This document shows, piece after piece, positions 21,847-33,844 of a stretch of 64,000 nucleotides of DNA. Position 1 is the stretch's first letter. The number at the start of each line of letters is the position of its first letter. A program made the translations under genes and the position numbers. The DNA comes from Branchiostoma belcheri (Eukaryota; Chordata; Leptocardii; Amphioxiformes; Branchiostomatidae), in NCBI RefSeq assembly GCF_001625305.1, contig NW_017803877.1, positions 152,172 through 216,171 of the forward strand, read 5' to 3'. The notes under the pieces are model-generated. The model did no database searches, was not told where the DNA came from, and was given only the letters and a program-made list of their open reading frames with translations.

Positions 21847-22178
21847 AAGGCCACGCCAATTTGATTTGTTGTTTCTCTGATTTTTCAGAAAAAATATGAA
21901 GGAATATGGCAAAAAAAGACCAAGGCATCCTATGATAGCCCCAAATGCCATGAAGTCAAAATACCACGCTGGTTTGTAATTCAAACAATGAACTTCAAAC
22001 TTTTAATCAAACCACCTGGAAAACTGTAACAACTCTGAAGAGAAGGGACTTCCTTCAACTGTTGGGGCCAAAATATGACCACTTTGGAGTTGATTCAGAG
22101 CCTGAAATGTTTTTTTTTGCAAATAAAAAAATGAAGCAGGCAAATCCGTGAACAAACAAATTGAATTGGTGTGGCCTA
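21847..22178. mobile_element. MITE, AGGCCACACCAATTTG family (copy 2)
   Basis: The left end AAGGCCACGCCAATTTGATT and the right end AATTGAATTGGTGTGGCCTA are inverted repeats. The 332-bp element shares its interior (CCAAGGCATCCTATGATAGC, CCTTCAACTGTTGGGGCC) with 35949-36300. Confidence 0.75.
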
Positions 22179-22737
22179 AAATTACCAAATATAACTGGTT
22201 ACAGTCACTTTTTTTAAAGCCTACCAGCAAAAGATTTGTTTACCTGTTTGGAAGGTTTTCCTACTTTTACAAGGGAAATCAATTTTTGTAGCCTAATACT
22301 TTTAAAGTTTCCAGCATGCGAAGATTTCAATTTTACTACATACAGACATCTTGACATTCTGCTAACATTCTGTCCAGAACATTGAAATTGTTTTAACCTT
22401 TACTTCATATAGCCATGCAATCTTCTAAATACAAAAATGTATTAATATACTTTACTTATATATATGTTGTATGTATAAGGGGCTTATAAGTAAGGTTTGC
22501 ATTTAGCAAGCTTATCTCATGGTGTATCAAATGAAGTGTACATGTACATGTACATCAGTTAGATGAATGTGACTTTCACTTGACACTAACATTCTGACAA
22601 TGTGCAATATAGCAATGTGTAATATAGCTACATGTATACTGTTTACTATAATATAAATATGTACGTTAATATAGATTTGATATTTATAGGGTTCTGTTTA
22701 TCTGCAGGTTTACATCCTTTCAGCTGTAACACATAAA

Positions 22738-22897
22738 ACAGATACATGCATGAAAATAATATATAGTAGAGGGGATTCATTCCTCAAGCTACCGACATCT
22801 TGCACACGCAGTCGTCCCTCAGTAAGACATCTGGAGCCGCATAGTTCCTAATTAGAACTTTTATTCAGCCTGTTACAGATACATGCATGAAAATAAT
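22738..22897. repeat. Half-copy of a foldback element between 23-bp direct repeats
   Basis: ACAGATACATGCATGAAAAT(AAT) occurs at 22738-22760 and 22875-22897. Between them lies a single arm (GAGGGGATTCATTCCTCAAG, GACATCTTGCACACGCAGTC) of the palindromic element found complete at 38988-39152. Confidence 0.6.
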
Positions 22898-23847
22898 GAC
22901 AGAAAAAGAGGCATTTGAATGTAAAAATTGTGTGCAAACGTAACTTTTGTGAAAATGCTTGGGACATGTAGTGCAATGTATCTTATATTACTGACTTATC
23001 TTGGTGAGGAAGCTTTTCAATAAAAGGTTCTGTTTGAATGAACTACTAGTACTTGTAGCACTCCCATCTGTTGTATACTACTACAGATAATTTATCAGTT
23101 CTTCCAAATCTACAACTGCACAGTCTCCCCATCCTTATCGATATCATACCATCACATCATGTCATGTAGGGCTGAACACATCACAAAGTCATGTAGCCTC
23201 TTGTCAGGGCTGTTTCCTGTGCTGGTCAGAGCCCTGCCTTTTGTATAGACCTTCTGGGTGCCTGGCTATATAACAACAGGTAAGTGATCATAAAACAGCC
23301 AGAAAAGCCGCTAAAAAATTACTGTATTCCTTTCAATAAAGTTCGCACCCCCAATTTGGGCTTCATCGCAGGCCATGGCATGCCTGCTGAGATACTCAAC
23401 AGAAAAACCTGAATCAAGTTCGCACCGATTTTTGGCCCAGCCCCACGAGCGAAGTCCCTGGGTGTGGCCAAGCCCCCGTATCGGATCACGTGGCACCCTT
23501 TGATGATGTCCCTAATCGCCATCACAATGTGCCACCACGGAATTTTCCAAAGGAAACTTTCGTTACGTATACGTAATATTATACCATGGAGTTAGACTAG
23601 TCTCGCACAATCTCCGTGCTTACCAGCACCATCGAAGTCAGAACATTCCACATTAACACAGCTTTTTCTAGTCTTTTTAATGTAGAAGTTGGGAACACAT
23701 TTTGTCCCTTGATTAGTGAAACATTTTGCATTAATATATCACACACTTAATCCGCAAATGGGAACTCAAGTATGATACAATTGTAATCAGAAGTACCTGT
23801 AGCAGTCTTTGGACAATCTTCCAACCTAGAAAGCGCAGTAAGAGCAC
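22898..23847. other. Intergenic stretch, nothing recognised
   Basis: No gene or clear repeat is seen. Short frames such as 23311-23525 on the minus strand show no family motif. Confidence 0.35.
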
Positions 23848-24020
23848 GGTCACATTTCTGAGCCGGGGCCTGGCCGGGTTGTTTGCACGAACGAAAAACA
23901 AGAGTATACACAAATAGTGGTTGTGTTTGATTTTCTAACACTTTTTTTGTGTGCTGTCTTATATAATAATTTTCGTTCCATACAACTGCCGGGACGGGCC
24001 CCGGGTTGGGAAATGTGACC
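23848..24020. mobile_element. GGTCACATTT MITE
   Basis: This 173-bp element has inverted ends of about 45 bp (GGTCACATTTCTGAGCCGGG at the left; the inverse of GGTCACATTTCCCAACCCGG at the right). The AT-rich core is non-coding. It is related to the degenerate copy at 14546-14732. Confidence 0.7.
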
Positions 24021-24925
24021 CCACCTTAACCATGTGTTTTCAACAAAATTGTTTCATGCAGTTGAAGAAATATCAAATTGTCAGCAGAATGAAAAGATAA
24101 AACAAGCCCTTTCGGTGGTAGAAATGTAATAACTTTTATTCTCTCCAAAGATACATTGACAATACAAGCAATGGCAGGTTTCTTCTTTGGTGGACTACTA
24201 CTTACACTGGTAACAACAAACGTTAACCTTCTTCCTGCTGACTCAAGCCCCAAACCAAGTAGATTCAGTATGTGAGCTACACTAGAACAGGGAGAAGGTT
24301 AATTTTTTAAATCTTAAGCCCCACCATGGTTATGATTACAATTATTGGTGATACTAATCAATCATCATTATACAATCATGGAATACACAATCATATTAAA
24401 CATCATAAACCAAATTACTGTTCCTGAACCCTGACCTGGACACACCACCAATTATGAAAATAGTGTCACAATATGCACATGTACACAAGCAAGCATGTTT
24501 TTCACTGACTGTCCTTGCCTCTGTGAGTGTATGTTAGGGACTATGACTTTCTTATGTGACAAACCTTACCATTTCAATGATTTACATTCGAAAACTTTCT
24601 GCCTTACACTCGGGGTGAGGGCAAAACTTTGCAGCTGTGACAATGAAACCTTTGTTTGTGACGCATTTTAGGCAGCTGTCAAAGTTGAAGGAAACAATGG
24701 AATGACTCGTTCAAGGACATTACACGTAATCTGTGCAACTCCAAAACATTAGGCAGTTGTATTGACTCAACTGATAAGAATTTTTCCAGTGCACACCACA
24801 CTTGTGTCAGCCTGATGTATACAGACATTGTGAAAGGCATGGTTCCCTGACATAGCCACTACAGAGGCACCCATGTTGGCACAATCATATGCAGGTTCTT
24901 GGTTGGAACGTAAGCACAAAATCAC

Positions 24926-25040
24926 TAGGCTAAGCCTGGTTACCAGACATACTTTAGCTGTGGAGTACCTTTCCTCACTCTGCAAATATTGGAGTGGATG
25001 AAAGACTTGGCAGCTAAAATATGTTTGGTAGCCGGGCTAC
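24926..25040. mobile_element. hAT-like foldback element, diverged copy B
   Basis: The left end TAGGCTAAGCCTGGTTACCA and the right end TGGTAGCCGGGCTAC are arms of an imperfect palindrome (shared core AGACATACTTTAGCTG / inverse). AAAATCAC flanks both sides (24918-24925 and 25041-25048), an 8-bp target duplication. Confidence 0.7.
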
Positions 25041-25662
25041 AAAATCACTTTGCTACAGAAATTATAACGATTCGGTGAGTAGCAAGACAGTTGGATGATT
25101 TTACAACACATCTAGTTGTATGTTGATTAAACGGTGTATTTTAGAAGACAAATTCAAAAGAGCAACACAGACGTTTGTCACACAACTGTGCTAAGTACAT
25201 ACAGGGTAATTACAATTAGTATCATGTCATACTACGCGAATACTAATAATGATGTCATCACCCACTAAAAAAATATGCAAACTTCAAAGGATCCTTTAAT
25301 AGTGATACAAAAACAAACTGGGTTATCTTCCACTGAACTGTGAGTTCCAAGGTGAACAGTAAGCTACGAACAAAAAGATCTTGTTCACATGTAGTTGGTA
25401 TATATAGAAATGGTTCCTCTAATATTTTCATGTAGTATGCTGAATACCTCCAAGCTACAACAGACAGGTCCCACAGTTTTCACTTACACAGCTAAAATAA
25501 AGGTAAAACAACAAAAAAAACTTCCTATATGTCACGGCTAGGTAGGAACAGATAAAAGGACCGACTGCTGACTTAAACATTACGAGTACTTGGTGCCGTG
25601 CAGGGCCCTCAGAGGATTGTGGGAAGGCTGGTGGGTCAGAGGTCACCCTGCACGCGGGGGAT

Positions 25663-28600
25663 CTAGTCGTCTCCTGGACTCTTGCCTCGTGGACTCTTGT
25701 TGAGCGGTGAGACTGAGCGACTGGTCAAGACAGACAAGAAATATATTTTAGTCCAAAGTAAAAATGGCAACTTGTTCACAGTCCATTATTTTTAATCACA
25801 TCATGTACAACAAAAAAAACTAGACTAAGAAGTTGCAGAAATAATCATTCTGAATGTCACTGGTAAGTATGTGGCTATTAAGACCATTAAGTTATTAGGG
25901 TTAAAAACAAGCATAAAAGGAAAGTGATCTCCATCCAGTTTTAGCTCACTGATGAAGATCTACTCTCCCACTGGTCATGACAGAGAAGACAGGTGCTATG
26001 TGCAGTATTTACAGGTTAATTGTACCGGAGAAATTCCACTAGCGAAAAGCATAATGAACAGAGTGGACCACAGCTTAATGTCCCGTCCTAGGAACCCTTT
26101 TCAGTAGTGTGCAGTCATGTGTGTGAGCAACAACAGCCAGGATTCGAACTCACAACCTCTTAGTACAGGTCACTAACTACTGGACTATGCACGCTACTAT
26201 AAAACCAACATGTTTCTCATCTAATTTCTTTCCACTTGCTGGCTGGTGCCACTACTGAACAGGGCTCACCTGTGATCCCGGGAACGAGACCTGGAGTGCT
26301 TCCTGTCGCGGGAACGAGAGCGGGAGCGGCTCCTGCGCCTGTCGCGGGGTGACCTGTCCCTCGGTGACCTGTCACGTGGAGACCTGCGTACACGGGGCAG
26401 ACAACAACACAACATTCACTCACTCGCTTCTGACCCACCAACATACAATTGGCAACATCTGCTTGGACCTCCCAGCTGAAATGCAAGATTAATAGAGAAC
26501 CAACAACACCCAAAACCTTCTAAACACTACCACATACCAGAAGTGAGGTTGTTAGATTAGATTAGATATATCTGGAGAATCACTTATGAATCATAATTAT
26601 ATTTCATGCATCAAGGCTCATTACACAGGCTTGGTTTGTTTTGGACACCAGTTTTAAAGAGGACAAACAGGAAATTTCGAAGACAAAGAAATTAATAACT
26701 ATAAAAAATGACTAGTAAATGTATCGTGCTTGTTAAATGACACAGTAGGTTTTGAGATTATTCTATAACTAAACTAGAACAAATTCTTCTTTTTACTCTC
26801 TTTACAATGGGACATTCCATGCAAGGGTTTCAGGAAGGGGTGGTCATTAAAAGTCTTTAGAATGAAAGGTTAATATGAAGGGTGCCAGACGTGAAAATGC
26901 TAATGTCCACCCCATCCAAGAAGGCCTGCATGGAATAGCCCCAGGTGTGGAGCCCTGAGACACGAAGGTGAGACTTGTATCAGTGCAGTCAGATGGCTGA
27001 ACTAAAAAGCTGCCCTGTCTGGGATTGAAATAGACTCTCAAATTTTTTCAGCTTCTGGTATCAAACTGAATCAACAACAATATGGTCAAAGCCATGTAGT
27101 TACACTTGTTTACTGTTGTTTATCTCTTTATTTTGTTTAAAACAAGTGAATCAAGACCAATACGACAGAAGCTAGGTAGTTAAAGTGACTTTTCGGTGCA
27201 ACTTTTTCTTTCCAGATCGAGGGTATTCTCAGGAATTTCGCTTTTGTTTGAACTGGTTCTATGAACCTACAGGTGACAGGGCAGCTTTAGTCCGACACAC
27301 TGTCTTGTGATTGGTTGTCAAACTGCAAACAAACAAGGCGGGGTTCAGTACTACCTGCTGCGGCTGCGGCTGTACGGCCGGCGGCGCTGCGGCGAGAACG
27401 ACCTGTTTGGGAAAATACTCATCATCAGCTCGAGAACATCAGCATCCGGGGTTCGATTCCCACAGAGCAGCACTGACAAGTCATCACCACAGGCTGTCTC
27501 TTGGGTGCTATATCATCTAACCACACCGAGTTGGTCAAGTGCTACAATGCTCAATGTACAAGTTTAACACAGAAGGTGTTTTAGAAGCGTAGAGCGGAGC
27601 AGGCCTGCAAAGGGTAGAATTTTTTTGTCCTAACCACAAAGTTTGTGACTAGTTTTGTTTCTATAAAAGAAGCGGCTGTAATCACTATAATCAAGGAGGC
27701 TTACCCTTTTCTGAATAGGGATTTCAATATGAAAAGTGAGAAAAGTTTTTCTTTCAAGATCCCCTTTCAAAGCAGTTGGTCTTGGTCAACTTTGGTCTTG
27801 TGTCCTCAAGTGATCTTAGATAGCTTTCATGGCAATATTCTGGTTAACAGCGTTTTTAAATAAAACCAATGCTCTGCACAGTACATGATTTGAACTGCTC
27901 AACCAAGGGCAAAAAGCATGGAGAGTCACTTTCCATACTGTTAAACTTAAAGGGATATTTTAATTTGGATTACTGTTACGTAAGTTTAATCTGTGATCAG
28001 TCTCGTACAGAAAATTGACGAACCGATTTGATGTGTAAATTTTTGCAGGTAGGGAAATACGTTATTAAAGTTGCAACTGAGAAAAGCAAGAATAAGGAGA
28101 TTCTGTATAATAACCTGGTGCAGTCAAAGCAGAAATATGGCAATACGATGTCTTGCTATGCTACAAAACTAACTGTGGCATAGCAAACATCATGGCAAAC
28201 AAAACACAATCAAGAGTGTTAGTCTTATAAGCCTTCATGCAATTTTGTGTGTCAGAACCTTACACCAAAAGAGCTCCATTCTTGTATCAGACAACTCAAA
28301 CCGTGGTTTCTTCTTGGTTAGCTGTGAGCTCTCCCAAGACTTTTTAGCAAAATACTTCTTCAGATTTTGCACGCATGATCACACACATGTTTAACTGCCA
28401 CGAACTTGAGACAGTGAAAGCAATGCGTCCCAGCGCTGTTTTACTAACAGTGACATACACTGGGACAATGGCTTTCCTAGAAGAACAGAGAAACAAGTTC
28501 TCAAGTTTCTGTGGCAGAAACTGTGTGTGTCTAACTACAGACTAGTCTAGAGACAAGAACAGATAACCTACACCGGCCCAAGAGGCTGAAAGTAGAAGGG

Positions 28601-30767
28601 CGGCGGGGTTGTTAAGTCGGGCCAGGCGGTATTGGAGGGTGGTCGAAAGATGTGGAGAAGGCCAAACAGCATCGTCCATGACAAGTTGTCGTGGAAACCC
28701 GGCTCTTTTTTAGGCAGGAGACAGACGGCTCAAATGTGGTGGGGAAGGTGGGTGTTGCAGACAGTAGACGGAGGAGTCGGCGACTTTTTTTGGTCGTTTG
28801 GCTTGTAGTGGCTGTTTCTTTTGTTAAAAGACGCTGGTGTAAGGATGTGGGTTGGTCTAGGGGGCTTGCGACGAAAGGCGGTCCTTATTGGAGTTTGGTG
28901 GTTGGAGGGACTGGAGAGTAGAAGAGCTTTGTGACTGTATAGGAGGCCGCGCTGTAGAAGGTGGGACTGACGCTTTCTTTGTGCTGTTTTGTGATTGGCC
29001 AGAAGGGCTGCAGCAAGGCATGCTGGGTGGAGGGGCTGAAGGTGTAGTTGAGGTGACAGGTAATGCTGATTGGATGGCGACGGTCACGTGACTTGCCAAG
29101 GGCTGAGCTGATTGGCTAATGTAGTCTGATGGGTGGAGAAGCAAGATGGCCACTCTGTAAGGGTTTGTTGGGACAGTTAATATTGAGGATTCTATAGAAA
29201 ACCTGCCCACAAATCACCAAGCAAACTATTGGTCTTACCCAGAGAAAGACACAGAAAAGCTGACCAAGTTTCTAAGACAGAGAATTTAACATACAAATAC
29301 TAAACACACCAGTAATAGTGGTGCTTGCTTTGGCCAAACAACCTTAGCCAGAAAAATATTATCTTACAGGATCCCTTATTTAAATACTTCAAAACAATCT
29401 TGGAAAGAAAATGTAGCAAGCATTAGGTGTATAAGAACAATAAAATAGAATGTTGGTGGCCGGTCTTAACTTCAAAGATTCAATAAAATTTAAAAACGTG
29501 ATAAAATATTGCCAGAAGTGTGAAACACGATTAGACATGGAAGAATACACTAGATGATCAAAGCCAAAAACCAATTACTCTATTCACATTCTTTGAACAT
29601 TTTTAGGCTTACGTGGACCATTTCAGGCAAGCACCACTGGTTGTTTTGACCTTTATACTTTTTTTATAGCTACATATACATGTTTCACAGACGCACAAAA
29701 TGTTTTTTCTCATAGTAATTGAGATATGTGTCTTTCAAAGAAAACACAAGTACTCACTTTTACTATCAGAGGCTTGAATGATTATGTACAAAACTGACAA
29801 TAGCACATCTAGTACGAACAGTTTGGGAAAGTTACATGTACACAGATACATAAAAGCAATTGATCGCACACATCAATAGTCACTACGACAGAAGGCTCAC
29901 CGTGATCGCCGGCGCGGAGGGTAGTAGTCATAACCGCCGCCGCCGCCTCCGTAGCCGCGGTATGGCGGGGGCGCTGGTCGGTACCGTGACGAGCGCTTCT
30001 TACCGTGCGACATCTCAACCAGGACGCGGCGGCCACAGATATACCTGGAACAGGACAGTTTAATTAGTTTGAGTCTCTTATATCAGCATGGCAAATTCTT
30101 GACGAACACAAGGCAGAAATCAGGAAACATTGTTCTACCAGAGTTCCTCTTTTTTCATAACACAAGAGATGTCATACAGACCTATGATAATCATGTATGA
30201 CATCTCTTGCATTATAAAAATACCCCTTGATTCCAAATCTGCAACTTGTCTAAGAAATAATAAAGCATTCTCTCTCACATGAAATTTCCACCACTGTGCA
30301 CTGTAACAGTGAGAAATGGCTTGAAACATTACCTATCTTTACCAGAGTTCCTCTTTTTTAAATCATAAGTCTGTATGACATCTCTTGCGATGGAAAAATA
30401 CCTCTCGATTCCCTTTCCAAACCTGCAAGTTCTCTTGAATACAAAAGTAAAAATTCTCTCCCGTGTGGAATTTCTATTACTGTACACTGTAACAGTGAGA
30501 AATGGCTTGATTATTTTTAAGTTGAAACAACTGATCTTTGCCGCGGCAATCTTACCGCCCGTCTAGTGCATCCACAGCATCCTTGGCATCCCGTGGGTCT
30601 TCAAACTCTACGAAAGCGAATCCCGCTGGGTTACGGGCCACCCAGACGTTCCTCAGGGGTCCGAAGGCGCCGAACGCCCGCTCTAGCTCGTGTTTGGTAC
30701 CGGACTGACCCAGGTCACCCACGTAAACCTTACAGTCGATCGGACCGGCGTCTCTGCGATGTGACAT
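25663..30767 (-). CDS. SRSF3: SRSF3-like SR splicing factor 1 (RRM + RS)
   Basis: Coding exons are 30767-30556, 30044-29901, 27402-27355, 26383-26270 and 25720-25663 (TAG), giving 191 residues with all phases consistent. Residues ~12-85 form the RRM (RNP2 [11 protein letters not shown]1 [22 protein letters not shown]). A short Gly/Pro/Tyr-rich linker follows, then an RS domain ([15 protein letters not shown], repeated [23 protein letters not shown]) and the tail [16 protein letters not shown]. There is no zinc knuckle, so SRSF3 (SRp20) fits better than SRSF7. In the nucleus such proteins bind pre-mRNA, promote exon definition and link mRNA to export. The ATG lies 20 bp after the acceptor at 30788-30789. 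A non-coding first exon is likely near 34409. A candidate poison exon lies in the intron at 28568-29154. Confidence 0.9.
26125..26205 (-). repeat. tRNA-like (SINE or decayed tRNA) segment
   Basis: On the minus strand GAGTTCGAATCCTGG matches an RNA polymerase III B box, preceded about 35 nt upstream by an A-box-like AGTCCAGTAGTTAGTGACC. The T-stem and acceptor stem do not pair well. It is therefore more likely a tRNA-derived SINE remnant in the 3' part of the SRSF3-like gene than a working tRNA. Confidence 0.35.
28568..29154 (-). other. Candidate poison cassette exon in SRSF3-like gene 1
   Basis: Inside the intron between exons 29901 and 27402, a block with acceptor CCCTTACAG|AGTGGCC (exon edge 29154) and possible donor GTGTAG|GTTATC (28568) would form a 587-bp exon. 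Spliced after the second coding exon it reads 99 codons in frame to a TAG at 28857-28859, with exons still to follow, so the transcript should be an NMD target. Sub-blocks 28497-28655, 28665-28764 and 28981-29132 are identical or one base different from the matching intron of the second SRSF3-like gene. Vertebrate SRSF3 has a conserved poison exon. That this is its counterpart is inference. Confidence 0.5.
30137..30510. repeat. Local tandem duplication in SRSF3-like gene 1 intron
   Basis: Two adjacent ~180-bp units (30137-30323 and 30340-30510) both run from TACCAGAGTTCCTCTTTTTT, through TATGACATCTCTTGC, to CACTGTAACAGTGAGAAATG. They differ by many substitutions and small gaps. They lie between the RRM exon and the second coding exon. 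The first unit also holds a short inverted repeat around ATGTCATACA/TGTATGACAT. Confidence 0.65.
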
Positions 30768-30787
30768 CTTGTAGCTGCCTCTTGGAT

Positions 30788-32189
30788 CTGAAAAGGAGGT
30801 GTTAGAAATGTGATTACTGTAAATATGGTATAAAGGGAAGAGCAAAACCATCTGGACCAATGACAGCTTGCAATGCAGAAAAAAATGCAGTATCATACTT
30901 GCTCAACATTTATCATAATCATCATAAAAAAAATTTATGATGAAGAACAACCAAATTCCAAAAACTTTGCAAGACAAGGATCACAGAAAGCCTTCAAAGG
31001 TAATAGACAGCACATGACAGTTAAAACAAAAAAAGCAGAAACGCCCTTCATCCAAAAGCACCAACATTTCTATACGTACACGAACTCTCTCTGGTTCTTC
31101 CAGAACCTTTCCCCATGATAGCCACACGCAGACAGTCAACTCCGAAATCAAACCCCTATCAGTTCCTTCAGACTACCAGAGATGGAGAGTTTATGAAACA
31201 AAATTTGCTCAGTCTATGTACTAAATATCAAAGAGGACCAGCGACTCAAGGCTGGGCACTGTTCTAAAATATGCGGGTAAATGGTTCCGATTATTATCAG
31301 GGAGGTCAATTATTCTGTCTGGCTTGTTTTTCAGGTAACACCCCGCGGCTCAAATCCTTGATCCCGGGGCAGGTGCTGTACCGTGAGAACAAAGGACTCC
31401 ACACACAACAATACCAGACACCTGCCTGGAGCTCCCAACAAACCACTTTGTGTGTGTATCCTGTAGGATTTGACATGTTTCATTTCAGCCACCTGTTCCA
31501 GATACTGACATAAAAGGCTGACCTACATCAATGAATGTAGAAATTGCTGATATTGTCATCCACCTTACGTGTGGGCGGACTGGGCGGTGCACTGCTTCTT
31601 ACTCTGAGCTTCGTTCCCCAACCAGGTGTATAAAAAAATCCATCCAACAAACTTTAACGTTTGCATTGGCAAATGAGACCAGGCAGTTTTGCTTGAGCCT
31701 TTGTCAGGGTTTAATTTAAAAAAAAAAAGAAAAATTAACACCTTAAACAGAACTGACCTCCAGTTAAAAAATACCACACCTGTTTTCAATCCATGTTGCC
31801 AGGCACACAGTGTCCATACATGTATGCCAGACCTGTCCTCCATTTTGATTATTTCCGGAGGCAATTTCTGCCACAGTCGTGACAAGTAGGACTTTAGAGC
31901 ACTCTGAAAATTGATTTTGCTCAAAATGCCCCAAGAACCCCACATACAATTTGCCCACCAAGATGGTCACTGTTGTCACATTATATTTTCCTCTTGACCA
32001 GCATTGTGATACCTTTCTGCCCTTTGCGGTTAGCAGATGCTGAGAGAGAGTGACATCTGGCTTTTGGCAGCCAAACCACATCAGAACACATACTGCTAGT
32101 AGTAGTTGATTTCAATCAATTGACAAAGTGGCCTTGGCTGACTTTCTGCCCAAAAAACAACCTGTCAGTGTCAGACATTTGTGTGAAAC
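30788..32189. other. 5' intron of SRSF3-like gene 1
   Basis: This is AT-rich intronic sequence between the RRM exon and the inferred first exon near 34409. I see no coding motif. The longer minus-strand frames at 31565-32081 have no recognisable domain. Confidence 0.4.
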
Positions 32190-32194
32190 CAGCA

Positions 32195-32250
32195 ACATAA
32201 GCTGGTGTGTTACACCGAAAGGCGGTTATACCGGCTATACAGATACAGAA
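32195..32250. repeat. Inverted fragment of TGTATAGCCGGTATA repeat
   Basis: GCTGGTGTGTTACACCGAAA, GGCGGTTATACCGGCTATAC and AGATACAG are the reverse complement of the repeat head at 15999-16055. Confidence 0.5.
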
Positions 32251-32290
32251 CATAGTGTCACTGTGGACTGTAATCTTGCTGGGTCAGGGA

Positions 32291-32598
32291 TATAGGCCCA
32301 GTTTACACAGTGCAAAAATATCATTTGGCCTGCATCGCTCGTGGTGCCTCACTGCACGTTTTCTGTTACAGATCTTTTAGCGTGTAAACAACCACCGTCA
32401 CAGACGCGATGCGCATCGATTTTCCTGCGGCACCTCCTGGATGTACCACAGAAAATGACATGCGGTGCAGTGCGCTGGTGGCGGGGGTTGTTTACACGCT
32501 AAAAATTTGCTGTACAAAACGCGCAGTGCGACGCAGCATGTGCACATCAGTAGAAACAGGCCAAATGATATTTTTGTCCCGTGTAAACTGGACCATAG
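32291..32598. mobile_element. Foldback element with nested inverted repeats
   Basis: The outer arms (GGCCCAGTTTACACAGTGCA..., pairing with GGTCCAGTTTACACGGGACA... on the other strand) share ATATCATTTGGCCTG. Inner arms TTTAGCGTGTAAACAACC / inverse lie at about 32376-32393 and 32486-32503. The core is GC-rich and non-coding. Confidence 0.6.
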
Positions 32599-32828
32599 TT
32601 TCAGGAATTTTAAAAACTTGGGCAAGAACAGTTTAATATGTATGCACATGTATTGACAAAAAGGCTTTCTGATCAGATCCGAATACTACCACAGACAATT
32701 GACTTGTACTTGTGCACATGTGCATAATGACATGAACAAGTAATTTTCCAAATACATTTCACAAGTCAAGGTCTGAAGCTGAAGCAACTGCAACTAACAG
32801 TACAACTACAACATGCTTCTTGCACACC

Positions 32829-32883
32829 TCAGCCATATATTTTCACAAATATAATAATTATATTTGTGAAAATATATGGCTGA
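32829..32883. repeat. Perfect palindrome 1 (27-bp arms)
   Basis: TCAGCCATATATTTTCACAA begins the left arm. The right arm is its exact inverse, and the centre is a single A. It abuts the next palindrome, sharing base 32883. Confidence 0.85.
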
Positions 32884-32947
32884 TTTTATTAATATCATTA
32901 TTATATAATAAATTAAATTTATTATATAATAATGATATTAATAAAAT
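32883..32947. repeat. Perfect palindrome 2 (32-bp arms)
   Basis: ATTTTATTAATATCATTATT begins the left arm, and the right arm is an exact inverse around one central A. It is entirely A/T rich, with no mismatch by eye. Confidence 0.85.
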
Positions 32948-33844
32948 TTGATCAGAACCAAGCTTAGCAGAATTCCTTAATTCTACACCTTTTACTTGTG
33001 CTTTTCATCCTCTTTGGAAACCATCATGGCAGGACATTTAATATTACAGATACATCACTGCCTGCTGATGTGCTTTGTAGCCATATTTGGTGAGTAAACC
33101 AGCCTACACTGGGGAGTACACAAGGGAGTGGCCTATACTGTGCAAATAAGAAAACCTGGCATAGCCAATAAAAACAAATGTGTACTTTGGAGGGAAATTT
33201 CATGCCGATATTGTGATGATAGTACTACGTAACTTCCAAAAAATTGTCAAATTTTGGGCCAGTTTAACAAATTGAGGAGTCTGACTGAGAGAAAACGGTC
33301 GGACTCTCCACATTTTTATTCAACATGTTTATGTTAACTTCACCATGCATGGATAATCGGTCATTTCTGCACAATTTATTTGTGTGCAAAATCCGGAATT
33401 AATTTGTTCTCACGACTTTACCACCAAACTGCATCCAAATTTTAATACCGCATCCCGTCCCATGGGATAGCTCAATTCTTACAAGTCCATTGTTAATTCG
33501 TAATACAAAATTCAGCTGGTTCAAAAATTATAGAATTTGCCACAAATCATCGCCATTTTGTACCCAGTTCCTGGGGTCTGTGTATCTAGGCTTGTATTTG
33601 TAAACGTTTTTTACTCAACAAAAAAATAATTCATGAACATGGTAGTTGATGAAAAATAACATGAATTTATCATTTTTGTTGTGATAAATCAGTTAATTTC
33701 TGCGTGTTAATGTTCCTCCCCCTCTTTTTGTCTGGAACACCAGTCCATATCCCAGAAAGGTGTCAGACGTGAGGCTAATTAGTGGTAAGTAATTTAGCAA
33801 ATTACCCCCCTCCCCTCCCCAAGCGCGCTAGTGTGTGTATCCGT

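Noticed and set aside
27306-27567. Plus-strand open frame and GGTTCGATTCC box near 27450 as a tRNA
   Set aside because: The frame is antisense to the 48-bp SR exon. The B-box-like string lacks a matching A box and stems.
28857-29210. Independent Ser/Pro-rich minus-strand gene
   Set aside because: It has no start context of its own, lies inside an SR-gene intron and shares its sequence with the paralogue at the nucleotide level; better read as part of a cassette exon.
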